Notes: generated by a model not told the origin, from the letters alone. A stretch of 64,000 bases of DNA from Bagarius yarrelli (GCA_005784505.1 VCAZ01000050.1:248001-312000); one strand, 5' to 3'; shown: positions 36,521 to 48,484, numbered from the stretch's first letter. Numbers and translations: made by a program.

Positions 36521-36690
36521 AATATTCTTTCCATATTCCATCTTAGTAAGTTGGGGTCAGAGCGCAGGGTCAGCTATGATGCAGCACCCCTGGAGCAGGA
36601 GTTGAGTGTCTTGGTCAAGGGCCCAGCGGCGGGCAGGGATTCCTGGTCCTCCAATTATAAACTTGGAGCCTTAACCATTTGAGCCACCAC
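36521..36690 (-). mobile_element. SINE family B
   Basis: Body ttagtaagttggggtcagag and ctatgatgcagcacccctgg; the head is at the right edge (ttgagccaccac). The B box region is shortened compared with the 18.6 kb copy. Confidence 0.75.
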
Positions 36691-37293
36691 AAATTGCCCC
36701 AAAATTGGCTCTTTATAACTCTTTTATCAAATAATATTTTGTTTGGGTACAATTTGTGTCATTTTTCAACAATAAATAGTTGTTAAAAATAATAATAAAA
36801 ATAAAAAAAAAGTTAGCTTTTATTTGAAAAAATCTACAAAAATACAATAATATGAAAAATTGTATTAAAACTAATATTTAAATGTATTATTTAATACTAA
36901 ATAAATTCTATATTATTATTTATAGTATAGAAATATAGAGCTATTCAGAATATTAAAGAAAAGGTAGTTAATTTAAGGAAGTGATGTTTTTTATGGAATA
37001 CTTTTGTGTTTAAAAGGTAGAAGCCGAGATGCTGTTAAATAACTTTGGAAAGTATTCCAAAAAAAATTTGGCATAAATTATGAACTATAAAGAGGTACCT
37101 CACTTCTTTGAGCATGTGTGTAACCCTGATCTGTTTCCACTGGGGTTTTAAACACAGCTCTAAAAATTACATTATGCAGTTGCTAGACTAAATTTTTTGG
37201 GGGGATAATTATCCCTGTGCTGTTCACATCTCTAAAGTTGGCAGATCCTGCAAGTGGTTTTAGGTGTGAATAGATCAACGTCTTTCATTTACA

Positions 37294-37484
37294 GTTACAT
37301 TTCTGGCAATTCGGCAGGCGCCCTTATCAAGAGCGACTTGCATTTATCTCTCTATTTATACAACTGAGCAAATGGGGGTTAAGAGTCTTGCCTAGCGGTC
37401 TCAGCAGTGGCAGCTAGGTGAGCTGGGAATCAAACCCATAATCTTCAGATCAGCATTCCAACACCCCAACCACCGAGTTACCAA
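37294..37484 (-). mobile_element. SINE family A
   Basis: Full-length but diverged (ggcaggcgcccttatcaaga; B box ggaatcaaacc). It is in sense orientation to edil3. Confidence 0.78.
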
Positions 37485-37590
37485 CATTCAACCATTGCTT
37501 GGCTTTAAGTAAAAACATATGTTCATGTTTTATTTAAGTAATATGAGATTTATATGTTTTTATATGTTATATTTATATGTTTTTGTATAT

Positions 37591-37914
37591 TGTCATGAGT
37601 CGTAGGGGTCGGTTTGGATGCCAACACTGTTTAACAAATGAAAAGAAAAGAAAAACTAATTTAACAGAACCTGACCTGATATAACTGAAACAAGAACGTG
37701 AACTAACCTAACTTAACCTGAGATGACATGACATAGACAGTGACTATGACAAGCGACAAAGCAGGACAAAGACAAACTGAAACACAGGAGTATAAATACA
37801 CAACTCAATCGGGGAAACAATCAATCAAACAAGAAACACCTGAACACAATAAGGGACACATGACCAAAATAAACCAATGATGAAACAGGACTAAAAATTA
37901 ATAGAAACATGACA
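37591..37914 (-). mobile_element. Solo LTR, Gypsy-like
   Basis: The 324-base unit begins tgtcatg and ends catgaca, giving the TG...CA ends and short inverted termini of a retroviral-type LTR. Read on the minus strand it contains a TATA-like gtgtatttatactcc in its middle and ends accccta-cgactcatgaca, similar to teleost Gypsy LTRs. No 5-base target duplication is evident (flanks tatat and cttga), and no internal retroelement sequence adjoins it. Confidence 0.5.
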
Positions 37915-38409
37915 CTTGAACATGTACTACAACAATGACAAAAAAAGTCTCTTTGTTGCCTTCCAATGGTCTGGCAGGGCAACGCACCAGGGCAAGCCTG
38001 ACCGAGTCCTGACAGACATCTTATTCCAGATTGAGTCTCACTTTTACTGCTTGAGTCAAAATGAAATTTTGGATTACAACAAACTATGGAAAAGAGAAAC
38101 TGCCCCTGCTCTGTAATTTCAGAGTAATTTTAAAGTCTTCTTTTAACAACAGCTTTATAAGCATCACTGAGCATGATTTCAGATACCACTGTTTCTGACA
38201 CACTGCTCTGCATCTGTCTTAGAGGTAGCACATGCAGCACTAATTAAATCCAGGGTCAACATAATAATGCCCCCAATTTAACAATTACCTTCTACAATGT
38301 GTACGTATGTCCCAATGATTTAAAATTCGAAATACTATTACGATATAAACACAATGGCTCTATGTTAAGCTAAATAAATGTATAACGGGATGCTGGGCTG
38401 ATGTTACAA

Positions 38410-38695
38410 TGTTCCTTGTGATGTTGTTGTTCTTCTTCTTGTGTCGTTTATTGGAGGTTGACAAGCCAATTTTTGGTATATTACTGCCACCAACTGGACT
38501 GGAGTGTGAAATATTGTTGGGGCGGAAAAAAAGAAAAGAAGAACACAGTGGCGTTCGCGACGCCAACTAGCTGTTTGGTGTCTAAAGGTGGCTCGTATGT
38601 TAGCTCGCAACTCGGAGCAAAAAATAGTCTGAGAGACGACTTATTTCTCGAAAAACACGTTAGTTGGGACACTCGTGAGGTAAGGTACCACTGTA
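38410..38695. mobile_element. DNA transposon remnant with pogo/Tigger-like end
   Basis: The right part reads gcaactcggagc...tttctcgaaaaacacgttag, then cactcgtgaggtaaggtacc and actgtatata. This resembles the 'no-longer-palindromic' end of fish elements whose terminus is acagtgg-tacctc... It is preceded by tattactgccaccaactgga, which commonly accompanies teleost repeats. The frames here (38360-38747, both strands) are treated as part of the repeat. Confidence 0.4.
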
Positions 38696-38879
38696 TATAT
38701 AACATACCAAACAAAAAAAAACTCTGATTCTGACTTAACACCATCATAACACCAAAGCTAAACTATTTAAAAAAAATTAAACACTACTTTATCTGGCATA
38801 ACTGATTCTACACATTTTATGCCATTTTATGACAACTTATCTCTTCTTTTCATGCATATGCACATGCTCTTTATCTTGG

Positions 38880-39310
38880 TAAATCTGTCATACTGTCATA
38901 ACATCACACACACCGCCAACCCCAGTCACATTATTTGGCTCCCAGAGGGCCTGCGCTTTCTCGTCAATACGAGCCTCATCAGCTTGTGAGGGTTCAGAAG
39001 TGAAGCTTAGCTAAGGCTGAATGGTGTAATCTTCATACAGCTAGCAGCTGGGTACAGAGCCGGTGGAGCAGCAGGTCTGGCATAGTAGCACAGTGCAGCA
39101 CAGATGGTGAAAGGAGGGGAGCACTGTGTCACACCAGTTGTGTTTTGTATTTACTTAATGTCAGGGATTGACAAGTGGAAATTCCCATAACCTTCTTTAC
39201 AAGGTCAGGCAATTCCCAGAGGCAGCTCTGGTGTTTCAATGTTCTTGGTTTCCTCCAGTGTAAAAATATTCCATTTGGCGGGCAGATCGCCTTTGCTACT
39301 TGATGCTTTG
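38880..39310. other. Unassigned, GC-richer intronic stretch
   Basis: Complexity and GC content are higher than around it (for example gagggcctgcgctttctcgt). It has no repeat hallmarks and no splice-bounded open frame. A regulatory element is possible but unsupported. Confidence 0.2.
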
Positions 39311-39469
39311 TGTAGCACGGTTTTATCTTATTAGAGTACAATGTACATTTTGTCAATTTAGACATGTCGCTCAAACTACTACTAAGGCTTCTAAATCAGA
39401 TTTATCAATAGCAGAGACCAATGGAAGGCTCAAGATTAAGCACATTTTTTTCCAGCAACTGGTCGAGTC

Positions 39470-40447
39470 CAGTTCTTTCCGACTATAGAAGGGTGGGCAG
39501 ACAGTTATATACATACTGTATAAAAACTCAACTAATTAAATATTGGAATAGCAAAAATATTGTTGTACTAATATATAATAATATAAGATATATTAAGTAA
39601 ATAAAAGCACAAATATGTTTTTAAAATGTTAAACGAAGGCTTCTTTTCAACGATCAGAATGGCTAATAAAATTCATACACAGTACGAACATGTAGTGAAA
39701 TGTTGTTCTTCGCATATTTAGTCTTGGAATGTTTAAGCCAGAGCACAGGATCAGCTATGATACAGCCCACCTGGAACAGGAAAGGGTTAAGGATCTTGTT
39801 TAAAAAACCCAACAGTGGCAGACTTGGCAGCAGTTGGGCTTAAACCCAGGTCTTCCAAATAAACAACACAGTGTCTTAACCATTTAAGCCATTACTGCCC
39901 TAAAATATTATTCAAGTACTATTTTAAAGCGAAAAACTGAGTAAACATTAAACAAAAATCTGTGGAACCAGTCGATGTGTAGGTAGGTAGATAGATTGAT
40001 AAGTTTTTTATATATTTTTTTTCTTTTTTTCAGTGGAGGGAGTCGAAATTGTTTCTGAGCTCGGGATGATGGATTTTTTTAAAGCAACAATATGCATTGC
40101 ATTTTGAAGCAAATATTTCCAGACTTTATGAATTGTGTGACTGTCTGTATCAGTTTTTTTCATAATCCTTATCAGACAGACCAACAAGTCGCTTCACGAG
40201 TGTAGAGCACACCGTTACTGAGAAACTGTTTGGTGTTGTGTTGTGATTGGTCGGTGCTTTCTACACCCCTTCCTTAAATTTCTCAACACATAGTCCACCT
40301 CAGACTGCTCTTATCAAATCACAAATCGTCTGAAAAAAATAAAAAACCTATTTGTATACCGTCTCTTTAACAAATTTTGATTGGGTGGGCGAGACAGACA
40401 TTTGAGTGGGCTCAGCCCACCGCTGCTCGTGCCTAGAGCCGGCCCTG
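39470..40447. mobile_element. hAT-like non-autonomous element, long copy, split by a SINE
   Basis: The left end (cagttctttccgactatag) corresponds to the 35094 copy. The right end, read backwards, is cagggccggctctaggcacg, a hAT-type terminus. The two ends are weakly complementary. A family B SINE (39678-39900) is inserted inside. Internal sequence after the SINE continues the homology with the 35 kb copy (ttattcaagtactattttaaag). No 8-base target duplication was found. Confidence 0.5.
39678..39900 (-). mobile_element. SINE family B inside the hAT-like element
   Basis: Contains cagagcacaggatcagctat, acccaacagtggcag, an inverted B box (gggcttaaaccc) and the head at the right edge. It interrupts sequence that is continuous at 35.3 kb, so it is younger than the host element. 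Confidence 0.75.
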
Positions 40448-41662
40448 TGTTCCAGTCATATTTAGTGAAATCATAGTGTAGCAGAATTATGTGCTAGGAC
40501 TGCATCAACTAATCATAGTTCAGTGACTACAGTTTACTTTAAATGCATATCATTCCTGCACTTCTGCTGTCGTTTCTCTGTTAAATCTTCATTATTAAGT
40601 GCCTTAAAGATATGTGATAAAAATATCCACTGTAATAATTAACGTAAATCCATGGCACTCATCCAAAATAATTATAAAAAGTGCCATTATGAAATATAAA
40701 TGATTTGACATTAAATGGCAAAAAATCTCTCTGTCTCTGAATAAGAAGGTAAAAACAAAAGAAAATTAGGTGTTTTGCAGTGCGAGTAAACGCAGGGAAA
40801 TTACTTTCATGACAACCAGACTTCAATTACTAAGAACACTTTTTTACTCAGTCTAAAGTTTGATGTGAATATTAAGTATATGGTGAGGTAGGATTTTATG
40901 CATTACGGTTCTTCCACATGGTGGGCTGGATACAAGAGTTGTTATTAATGTGTAATAAATGTACACACCGCAAACTGGTTATTTTGTATATTTATACATT
41001 AATATAGCCAATTAAGCTTGAGTGCATAAAGACTGCTTTTGCCATCTGTGTGAATTAATGTGTTAAAACACTGTGGTTTATTTGGAATTTTAATATAAAT
41101 CTGGCAAGTGCGATATTTCATGTAGAACATAATGGCTAGTGAAAATATTTTAACAACTAACTGATCTTAAAAAAAAGAAAAAAATAACTAGTAGGTGTTT
41201 AATATGTGAATAAATAATACTTCTTGCCGGAATTCATGTTAATTAGAAAAAAAGTCTATTGAGGACATAAATAATATTTGATGAAAGCATGACTTTATTT
41301 TTATTCTTTGGCAGCTGGTTCAGGCAGCTCTTACTGTCCTTATGACCTGTTCCATATGCTGGGCTGTGAAATTCAGTTTCTGCAGTGGATCAACAAACTA
41401 TGTTATATTAATAGCTAATTATGGAGACACTCCAAATACTAATATAACACGATGGCACTTGACAAACAATATAACACTGATGTAAACATGGAAATACATA
41501 TATATTTTTTTTTCCATTATTCTTTTTTTAGGTTTTTGCCATATTTTTTTCGAAAGTCTATCATTTCAAGTCGATCATTAATTATTTATAATGCTTATTA
41601 TAAAGTAAAACTAAAAATAAACTAATAGATAACTAAAAGAAATAAACGTATGATTATAAAAA

Positions 41663-41786
41663 GGTACGAGGGGAGTATCAAAAAGTTTCTAGACATGCCA
41701 AAAGATGGCAGCACATCGCTGCTTGCAAAATACACGAGGTTTGGGCTAACATCTGTTGGCGTGTCACAAAACTTCGATACCCTTTA
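41663..41786. mobile_element. Short mariner-type MITE
   Basis: The left end acgaggggagtatcaaaaag...tttctagaca and the right end tgtcacaaaacttcgatacc are imperfect inverted repeats of mariner type. The core contains tgccaaaagatggcagcaca. At about 124 bases it is far too short for a transposase. Confidence 0.55.
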
Positions 41787-43683
41787 GTATATTGTTACAA
41801 TATAAATCCAACTTTTGGGTTTTTTTTCATGAGTATTGATAATTTCTGTTCATTGTTAAAATATCTAGTTTTAAATGAATTAAAATGTTTAGTTTAAAAG
41901 TTTTAGGTTTTTTTCCAAAATTTTGGACTCTTTGAACTTTTTCTATGTTAGTAATACTACTTTAGAATCAAACTATAGAGACAATCTTTATAATAGGGCT
42001 GGCAGGTAATACAGTTTACTCGAGCTGGACTGTGTCAAAACCATAATTATAACAGCTATTAACTATAGCTATTTTTTTTTATAGCTAAATAGCTTTTAAA
42101 GTGATGTTAAAGCTAATGAAAAATGATTTGATATTTATTTAATCCTGGAATTTTTCTTTAGTATTTTTTTTTCAATTATAATATTAAGCACAAAAATTCA
42201 TAAAGCAAAAGACGTAATCTGAACGGCCTGCTGGACAAATAACTGTAAACTGGGGTAACAGATTACATGTTAAAGTATGTGGCCCGCATTAATTATTTAT
42301 TGGTATCTACACAGACAATTTTACTATTAAATATAAATAACAAGCCTGATATATTATAAGACAAAACAAAAATGACTATATTTTGGTTTTCAGTAAAAAA
42401 AAATACTTTTAAATTGATCTGAACCTTAAAAAAAATATTAAAGTGTGTTAATGTAAGATAAAAGCTCAATTTAACTTAGCTTTTTGTAAAGATTGTTTAA
42501 AGAAGAGGTTAACTATTATGATTTATGGTTTATTTTTTAAAATGTTACTCATGATAACGTTATTGTACTTGTGCATCAATGCTGAGGTACAGGGTTTCTT
42601 CAAGTTATATCATTAAATAACAATAAATGACTCTGCTGTTAAATTATTGTGTTTTAACTTTGTGTCAAAGTGATGTTCCCATCAAAGTAGCATCAAATGA
42701 GTCAAGCTTCCAATTGCATCTGACGAGAAAGACTTAGACCCTAGAGAATTTCAGAAAGCCAATCAATGATTAGGCTGTACTTCTTACCTAATAACAGCTA
42801 ATTTTGTCCAAATGAGAGGGTCATTTAGGAGAGAGGGTAGTAGGCACATTATTATTATTTGCAACTATTATGAAGGTCAGTTAACTAAGCGCAATATTAT
42901 TTATTGCGGTACTTGACTGCGCCTGTGAGCGTGTTGTGTAATATGCCAAATAAAACTCATGGGATTGAGCAGAACATTTAGACAAAAGAAAATATCTTTT
43001 TAACTCCCTGTTGCCTTCTGCAAGCTGCAGAATATCCTAAAGTTAATCATTACCTGCAGAATCATTAACTGTCTATTGTTCAATCCTTGATGACATTTAT
43101 TTGTCTTTAGAGTTTTTATGCCCTATTTTGTTGTTCTTATATGATGTTACAATGTCAGTAAGCATTGATTCTTCTTTTTTTTTCCAGCTTCATTGTGGTC
43201 AGTGTAGATTCACAATCGATGAGGGTTGACAATGAGTCCCGTGACACGCCGTGCTCTTGACGTATCGCTCTTCAATTGGTGCGATTTCACACATGCCTTA
43301 ATACTGCATTCGCGCAGGAAACATTACTATAGCGTGTTTTTATTTAATATTTTGTTTATCGGAAATGTAATGTTAGCAAATATACAGTGCAAGAAGCTAT
43401 GATTAAATAACTGTCTATACGTCAGTTTTGCTTTCTGAACCTCGATTACATGCAAATTCTTAGGCAGCTTGCTATAATGAATATAATCATATCTGAACAT
43501 AATCCATATTTGTAATTATCCACCCACTGTAAGAAAGCTATTATTTACACATGTAAAGCTTAACTGCTTTATAAAAAAACAGCAATATAGAGGCCATAGT
43601 ACGTCTGTACAATTTGATTATATATATTCCATAAATTAACAAATAATAATAAAAAAAAAATTATGAAAATAAACCAATAGGCT

Positions 43684-43805
43684 ACTGTCCAGGGTGTCCC
43701 CCTCCTGCCTTTCGCCATTTCAGAGACGACTGGGATAGACTCCAGCAGATCCCTGTGATCCAGGGAACAACAGGTACAGAAGCTGAATAAATGAATGAAT
43801 AAATA
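43684..43805 (+). mobile_element. SINE-like repeat family C, 3' fragment
   Basis: tgtccagggtgtccccctcc, gggatagactccagcagatc and a gaataaatgaatgaat tail; the 5' part is absent. Confidence 0.75.
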
Positions 43806-44227
43806 AACTAATAGCCACATGATAATTTTACTAGGGTTTTTGCTGTCATTTTATTGTGATCCAAATTCGCTGGCGCGCAACAGCGCATGAGTGCTGATGA
43901 CGAAATCTTAATGCCAAGCTTTGCTATTGTTTATTACCAACACCGCAGTGGGATATTCTAACTGGCATCATGAACAACAACAGTGTGCAAAAAATAGAAT
44001 AAAGGAAAGAAAGGAAAGAAAAGAAGCACTCCGTTGGTCTAGTAAATATGCTCTGAGACATGACACAAAAAGGGACCTGATAAAGTGGAAATAGGAGATT
44101 CAAAAATTCTTCAGGTTTTTATCTACATGCTGTTTGGCACACAGATCATTTGTTTGGTTCACATCCTTGACTGGTGATTGTATATTTAGGACAAATTTTA
44201 GCCTTGATGTCCATGATAAAGTCTTAC

Positions 44228-44383
44228 CTTATCTTTCTTCTGTTTTTCATCTTGATAGATGTGCCATCTTTCTCCATCGTTGCTGAAAGCAAGCTTATAT
44301 GAACCCACAAACTGCACATGGCCAAAATCCTTTGCCCCCTGGGTAATTATAGCTGTGATTTTGGTCGCCACAAGCATGTCCAC
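44228..44383 (-). CDS. edil3: edil3 penultimate coding exon, middle of the second discoidin domain
   Basis: This is a phase 0-0 exon of exactly 52 codons on the minus strand. It starts VDMLVATKITAIITQGAKDF and ends DEKQKKDK. The ITQGAKDFGHVQFVGSYKLA type stretch is the signature discoidin core strand set (I-T-Q-G and S-Y-x-L-x-x-S-x-D-G). The VDMLVATK part belongs to the region carrying the lipid-contacting loops in the F5/8C family. The acceptor is ctgttag before GTGGAC and the donor is AAG followed by gtaagac, both close to consensus. It joins in frame to WLQ of the upstream exon 19.4 kb away and to VFQGN of the terminal exon 10.9 kb away. Substitutions against remembered mammalian EDIL3 (A for T or P near the start, HIYQDEKQK) are conservative, so the exon looks functional. 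A weak tail of open frame beyond the donor is intron, not coding. Confidence 0.96.
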
Positions 44384-44894
44384 CTAACAGAATTAAAAGA
44401 CACAAATAGATGGAGAAAAAAAAAAAGGAAGAGGGAAAGGCAATGAGAACGAATGTAATAATCGAGAGCATTTTTTTAAAGTAAACGGCTCTTGAGATTT
44501 TTGGACATTTTGCCATTTAGTATATTTAAATTTTAAGTTATAGGTTGTGTCTCTTGATTAAAGCAACCAAAATTTCCAGCAATTTTCAGTCTTATAATAA
44601 TTTAAAAGAAGGAAAGTTGTGTTTTAGAATGTGACGCAGGTACAGACAGGTGCGCTGAGGTTCAGCGGCTCAGCAAAACCTGTCAACCTGTCTACAAGAA
44701 TTTATTGTCACATTACAATTTACAGGATTAAATCTATAAATGCTAAATAAAACTCGAAGGTTACAAAACTTTCATAAGAAAAAATTAAGGTAAAAAAAGA
44801 AAAACAAAGCATAAAATACACATAGGATCCTGCACGATGTATAATATTGTAGTCCAAATGCACTTGATGTACAATAAAATAAATAGAAGTCTTT

Positions 44895-45200
44895 TATAAA
44901 GTGTGTGTGAGTAAATTGTCTGAACATGACAGCCCAGTAAAGTGTGACGCTAGTAATTTCCAGCTACAGTATGACACTGTTGTGTTGTTTAATAGTCTTA
45001 TAGCCTGTAGCTAAAAGGAAACGATTCTTAACTGCAGTATCTTCTGTCAGAAGGGAGCAGCGTAAGCAAGTTATGGTTCATGTAGCTGCTATTTTTTTAT
45101 GTCCCGTCAGGTCTACTCAGTGTTGGGAAATTTCCGGAGGAAAGGAAGCTCACTTTTAGTGATATACTGAGCACATCGTACTACACACTGCAGGGTTTAT
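44895..45200 (-). pseudogene. Rex1-like LINE reverse transcriptase fragment
   Basis: The minus strand reads SYMNHNLLTLLPSDRRYCS, corresponding to the S-H-x-L-F-x-L-L-P-S-G-R-R-Y-R-S motif near the C terminus of fish Rex1/jockey-like LINEs. ELPFLRKF lies in another frame just upstream. Stops and shifts make it inactive. Confidence 0.6.
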
Positions 45201-45384
45201 ATAGTTTATGTTGCAAAAGATAGAAGATAATCCTGCCAGTCATGGCACTATTTGGGTTGCCTCTGCCAACCGTACATTTTGCTCTGGTTCGTCAGTTTTT
45301 GAGTGCAGTTTTGTGTAAATGTGTGAATGTACCAATTAAATTGATTGTAGGATTTTACAAATATTTTGGAAGTATTGATTTTGT

Positions 45385-45512
45385 TATGACCTGTCCAGGG
45401 TGTACCCCTCCTGCCTTTCACTCTTAAGTTTATCTGCTGGGATAAACTCCAGCAGATCCCTGTGACCCCGAATTAGGGAATAAACGGGTATAGAAAATGT
45501 ATGGATACCCGA
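45385..45512 (+). mobile_element. SINE-like repeat family C, 3' fragment (left arm of inverted pair)
   Basis: cctgtccagggtgtacccct through ctccagcagatccctgtgac and gaataaacgggtatagaaaa. It faces the opposite copy at 45618-45848. Confidence 0.75.
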
Positions 45513-45567
45513 TCAAAATATAGGGGAATTAGATTTTAATTCAATGAAGTGAAAAAAAAGATAAATG

Positions 45568-45617
45568 TCCGTCCATCCATCCATCCATCCCTCCATCCAT
45601 CCTTCCATCCATCCATC
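45568..45617. repeat. (ATCC)n microsatellite
   Basis: About 12 units with small variants. It adjoins the 3' end of the minus-strand family C copy and looks like its expanded tail. Confidence 0.93.
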
Positions 45618-45848
45618 ATACCCGCTTATTCCTATTCAAGGTCATGGAGATCTGTTGGAGTCTATCCCATTTGTCATTGGATGAAAGGCAGGGGTCACCC
45701 TGGACAGATCACCAGTCTATCACAGGACCACATACAGACAAACAACCACACACACTTACACTCACTCCTATGGGAAAATATAGAATCACCAATCAAGCTA
45801 ACATGTATGATGGAACCTTTTCACTGTGAGGCAACCGTGCGAGGCAAA
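45618..45848 (-). mobile_element. SINE-like repeat family C (right arm of inverted pair)
   Basis: The minus-strand copy lacks part of its 5' head. The plus strand reads acccgcttattcctattcaa, ggcaggggtcaccctggaca, atcaccagtctatcacagga and cacttacactcactcctatg. Confidence 0.78.
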
Positions 45849-47298
45849 CACTAACCTGCTTATACAATATCGGTTTACAGATGATGTAGCTTCAGACACA
45901 CTATGTTGGTCACTTTTTAGTCTTTTGGTTCTGACTCCAATAAAGTGTTAGACTACATTAATAAATGATATAATGGTGGAAAAATGGAATCGACAGTCGG
46001 AGTCTGTTCACTTTTTCCAACGTGATTAAAGAAAAGGCATTTTTCTGTTTGTAGCAACGGCTCATGATCATTACGTTACGTTTGGTAGAACAGGATGATA
46101 ATAACAGCCCCAAACAAATGTAACAATGACAGTATAAAAGTAATTTTGAGAAGCTTTAACATTATGTTTAAATTAGATTTTATTTTTACTGATTCTGTAA
46201 CAAAGTCGAGAGCAGCTTGAGCAATTTCTTTATTTGACAGGTCTTCAGACCAATTCAATTCAAGAACAACTTAAAAACCAGAAAAACTCCCGACAGTGGA
46301 CTAATCAAACAGGGTTATTATGGTATACACACCTTTCTGGAATATTGCACCATCCACTCCATTATAACTATTAGGAGCCCTGCTTTCTAGGAGAGCCTCA
46401 CTTGCAGCTTACTGGTGATGTGTGTATTAAATATGTGTGCACATAAACTCTCTAAATCTGCATCCTACTTTATGCAAGTAAAATGCGGAACCAGAGAAAC
46501 GATAAGTTAACTATTGCAGCCGCTACAACCTAACAAAGAACTGCAAATTCTGCAACAGTTCCAAAAATGTCATTAAGGATTACGCATTACACTGCATCTG
46601 CCTACAGTATATACATATATACACACGTTTGTGCGTGTGTGAGAGAGAGAAAGCGAGAGCAAGACGCTTTCAAACTAATTGCAACATCTGCAGTGGTAAA
46701 CAAAGACGTCTCCGAGTGAACAGGACTGTCAGGTCTGCGTGTAAGCGCTTGATTTCACACAGAACGTTGGACACAAAGCTAATCTTGACTTGACCAGTGA
46801 TTTATGCTGGCCACCAAAACAACAGCCGCCCTTAAAGCACGACTCATAAATGGTTGCTGTCGAAATAAATCAACGAACAGCTCAATAAATTAAAAAAACT
46901 CTTACACACACACACACCCCATCCCTATTTTTTGCCCTGTAACTAATAGTCCCTATGCTTTGATGAGTTCAACTGATTTAGGGTGAAAATGAGCTTAAGA
47001 TTTGCCCTCAGCCTCGTACCCTCCCCTCCTAAGAGTCTAATCTCCCTACATGAGCATGCTTTGAAGTTCGTAAGGCCTGGCTTGGTTTGCTTGTGGCTGC
47101 CTAATAAAAAAAATCAATTGCGACGCAATAAATAAATAAGTAAATGAGTGAAAAAACCTCCTCAGGGCTTAGCCAGCTGTGACAGAGCCCACCACCCACA
47201 CCAATCAGCCCACCCTCTCTTTAAATATGCCTGGCTTTCCTGACTGTAAATATTTCTATTGTCCTTCAAGATGTAAAAGGTGTAATCAAAGAAATGAG

Positions 47299-47301
<3 letters not shown>

Positions 47302-47333
<32 letters not shown>

Positions 47334-47339
47334 GAGAGC

Positions 47340-47379
<40 letters not shown>

Positions 47380-47386
47380 GAGAGAT
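47302..47386. repeat. (TA)n(GA)n compound microsatellite
   Basis: About 13 TA units then about 26 GA units with two GC interruptions. Confidence 0.95.
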
Positions 47387-47683
47387 TTATAACTAGGATT
47401 AGATTCCTCTTCCTCTGGATTATTTAAAATGGAACTGGGATTATGAATAAAAGAAACTTCAAGCATGATGAGTTTAAAAACTTCACACTGTTCCACATGC
47501 TTCCTTTCCCAAAAGCTTACATAATTTTAGTGTCCACACAGAAGGTTCATTTACAATCATTTACATTTCCTGACCCAATTTCTTCCTTCCAGTTGAACAC
47601 AAGGCCAAGGTTCGAGCAGAGTCAACAAATCGAGCACTTTATACTGACTTCCAGCTGTGGTTTTGATTTGATTCATTTTAATG

Positions 47684-47873
47684 CATTTACATTTACGGTA
47701 TTTGACAGACACCTTCATCCAGGCGGACTTATATTTATTTATTTTATACAAATGGGCAGATAGCGGTTAAGGGCCTTGCACAAGTTCCCCGGCAGTGGCA
47801 ACTTGGTGCTGCTGGGTATCGAACCATGATTTTCCAATTAACAGTTCAATACCTTAACCACTGCGCTGTGCCG
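47684..47873 (-). mobile_element. SINE family A
   Basis: Full length: ttacggtatttgacagacac, gttaagggccttgcacaagt, B box gggtatcgaacc and head ttaaccactgcgctgtgcc. Sense to edil3. Confidence 0.82.
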
Positions 47874-48029
47874 ACCAAAAACTATTTCCCCCAGATTTAC
47901 TCTCAACCTTACTTCTATAATAACCTCTAAACATCTGGCAATGATTCTGACTACATTTTGGGACATGGTCTTTAAGATTTGCTTCTTTTGCTTCAGGCGC
48001 TAATGTCAGGTGAGGAAGTCTGGGCTGTA

Positions 48030-48254
48030 GTCTGTGTTGCAGTTCAGCTAAAAGTATTCGGTGTGGTTTGAGGTCAGGGTTCTACGCAGAACACTTGAAA
48101 TTGACATTTATTTAGGACACAATGTCTTATTGATACTTAGGAGCTTTGTGCACAGGGACATTGTAATGCTGGAACAGTGTTTGGGTCTTTTAGTTCTAGT
48201 GACTGAGTAATATAACATTACAACATAGAAAGACATTCCAGACAACTGTGCCTG
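48030..48254 (+). mobile_element. Tc1-like transposon fragment
   Basis: gtttgaggtcagggttctac, gctttgtgcacagggacatt, gtaatgctggaacagtgttt and acatagaaagacattccaga follow the same order as in intact members of the Tc1-like family seen at 57.7 kb. The ends are missing. Confidence 0.6.
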
Positions 48255-48405
48255 TCTGTCTGTCCCCTAGGACACAAAGTTTGGTCTGCCTCAAGACTTT
48301 TCTCTGTTCTAGCATCACAATGAACTTCCCATCAGTGTCAGAACAGCTAAGTCACTGACTGTCTTCAAGAGACGATTGAAGACCCACCTTTTTCTCTAAT
48401 ACCTT
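48255..48405 (+). pseudogene. L2/CR1-like LINE reverse transcriptase tail, plus strand
   Basis: The plus strand encodes NELPISVRTAKSLTVFKRRL then KTHLFL and a stop, the standard C-terminal end of an L2/CR1-type reverse transcriptase. Confidence 0.65.
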
Positions 48406-48484
48406 CACTTGACATTTAGCCAAAAAAAAAATCCATGTTGAAAAAAAAAAAAAAGAGTATCCATGCTGCTCTTTCAACAGTTTT

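Larger units (their letters stand above)
33304..44227 (-). other. edil3: edil3 last intron (10.9 kb)
   Basis: Bounded by gtaagac after the AAG codon at 44228 and ctttcag before the terminal exon. It contains a palindromic foldback element (33.7-34.2 kb), hAT-like pieces (35.09 and 39.47 kb), SINE copies at 36.5, 37.3 and 39.7 kb, a solo LTR (37.6 kb), a transposon end near 38.5-38.7 kb, a mariner MITE (41.66 kb) and a SINE 3' fragment (43.7 kb). Stretches 34.7-35.09, 35.9-36.5, 40.5-41.6 and 41.8-43.65 kb show nothing beyond AT-rich DNA. Confidence 0.93.

Noticed and set aside
38360..38747. Four overlapping frames as real genes
   Set aside because: They overlap on both strands in a transposon remnant and have no protein signature.
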